Shown here piece after piece: positions 5,079 to 5,088 of a DNA stretch of 5,088 nucleotides. Position 1 is the stretch's first letter; each line of letters opens with the position of its first letter. This DNA is from an uncultured Erysipelotrichaceae bacterium (GTDB lineage: Bacteria; Bacillota_I; Bacilli_A; RFN20; CAG-826): positions 1 to 5,088 of the forward strand of contig ONWJ01000210.1 in assembly GCA_900321535.1 (NCBI GenBank), given 5' to 3'. A program made the position numbers and the translations under genes. Under the pieces are notes generated by a model. It saw nothing but the letters and a program-made list of their open reading frames with translations, did not search any database and was not told where the DNA came from.

Positions 5079-5088
5079 TTTATTTATA

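Overview
The window is a stripped-down division and cell wall (dcw) cluster, all on the + strand. In order it holds the 3' end of a DUF177/YceD-family gene, an intrinsic terminator, mraZ, rsmH (mraW), a small single-pass membrane protein in the ftsL position, a second terminator, a 388-nt repeat-bearing intergenic region, a divergent ftsA, and ftsZ. No gene for peptidoglycan precursor synthesis or septal wall assembly (mraY, murD/G/B/C, ftsI/pbpB, ftsW, ftsQ/divIB) lies between rsmH and ftsA, where walled bacteria carry them. This points to a wall-less or wall-reduced relative of Bacillota, a Mollicutes-like Bacilli lineage. The DUF177 gene next to mraZ echoes the ylbN-rpmF-...-mraZ order of Bacillus subtilis. 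TGA acts as a stop (ends of mraZ and ftsA) and the Trp codons seen are TGG, so the standard code fits better than Mycoplasma code 4. Coding GC looks near 50%, high for classical Mollicutes. The exact taxon cannot be fixed from the sequence.

Left part (1-686): the DUF177 gene ends in an acidic tail and is closed by a perfect hairpin terminator at once. The usual partner rpmF is absent. About 210 nt without a convincing gene follow, then a good sigma-A-type promoter (TTGCAA, 17 nt, TATGAT). Directly after it lie two TGGGA boxes at 10-bp spacing, the classic MraZ operator, overlapping the mraZ translation start.

Middle (687-2348): mraZ and rsmH overlap by ATGA, and the small membrane protein follows 18 nt later with a strong ribosome binding site. 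These three look like one autoregulated operon closed by a strong terminator at 2309-2348.

Right part (2349-5088): an AT-rich region carries a near-perfect 28-bp direct repeat (55-bp period), an inverted partner of its core, a GCAA-loop hairpin and short direct repeats, then ftsA and ftsZ, 18 nt apart and in the same reading frame. FtsZ is complete, with GTPase, T7-loop and C-terminal FtsA-binding peptide. FtsA has recognisable actin-fold motifs but no C-terminal amphipathic membrane anchor. The likely picture is two transcription units: an MraZ-controlled one for MraZ, RsmH and the small protein, and a separately regulated ftsA-ftsZ unit. No new multi-gene system is evident. The novelty lies in the reduced cluster, the repeat-bearing regulatory region, the anchor-less FtsA and the in-frame double UGA between ftsA and ftsZ.
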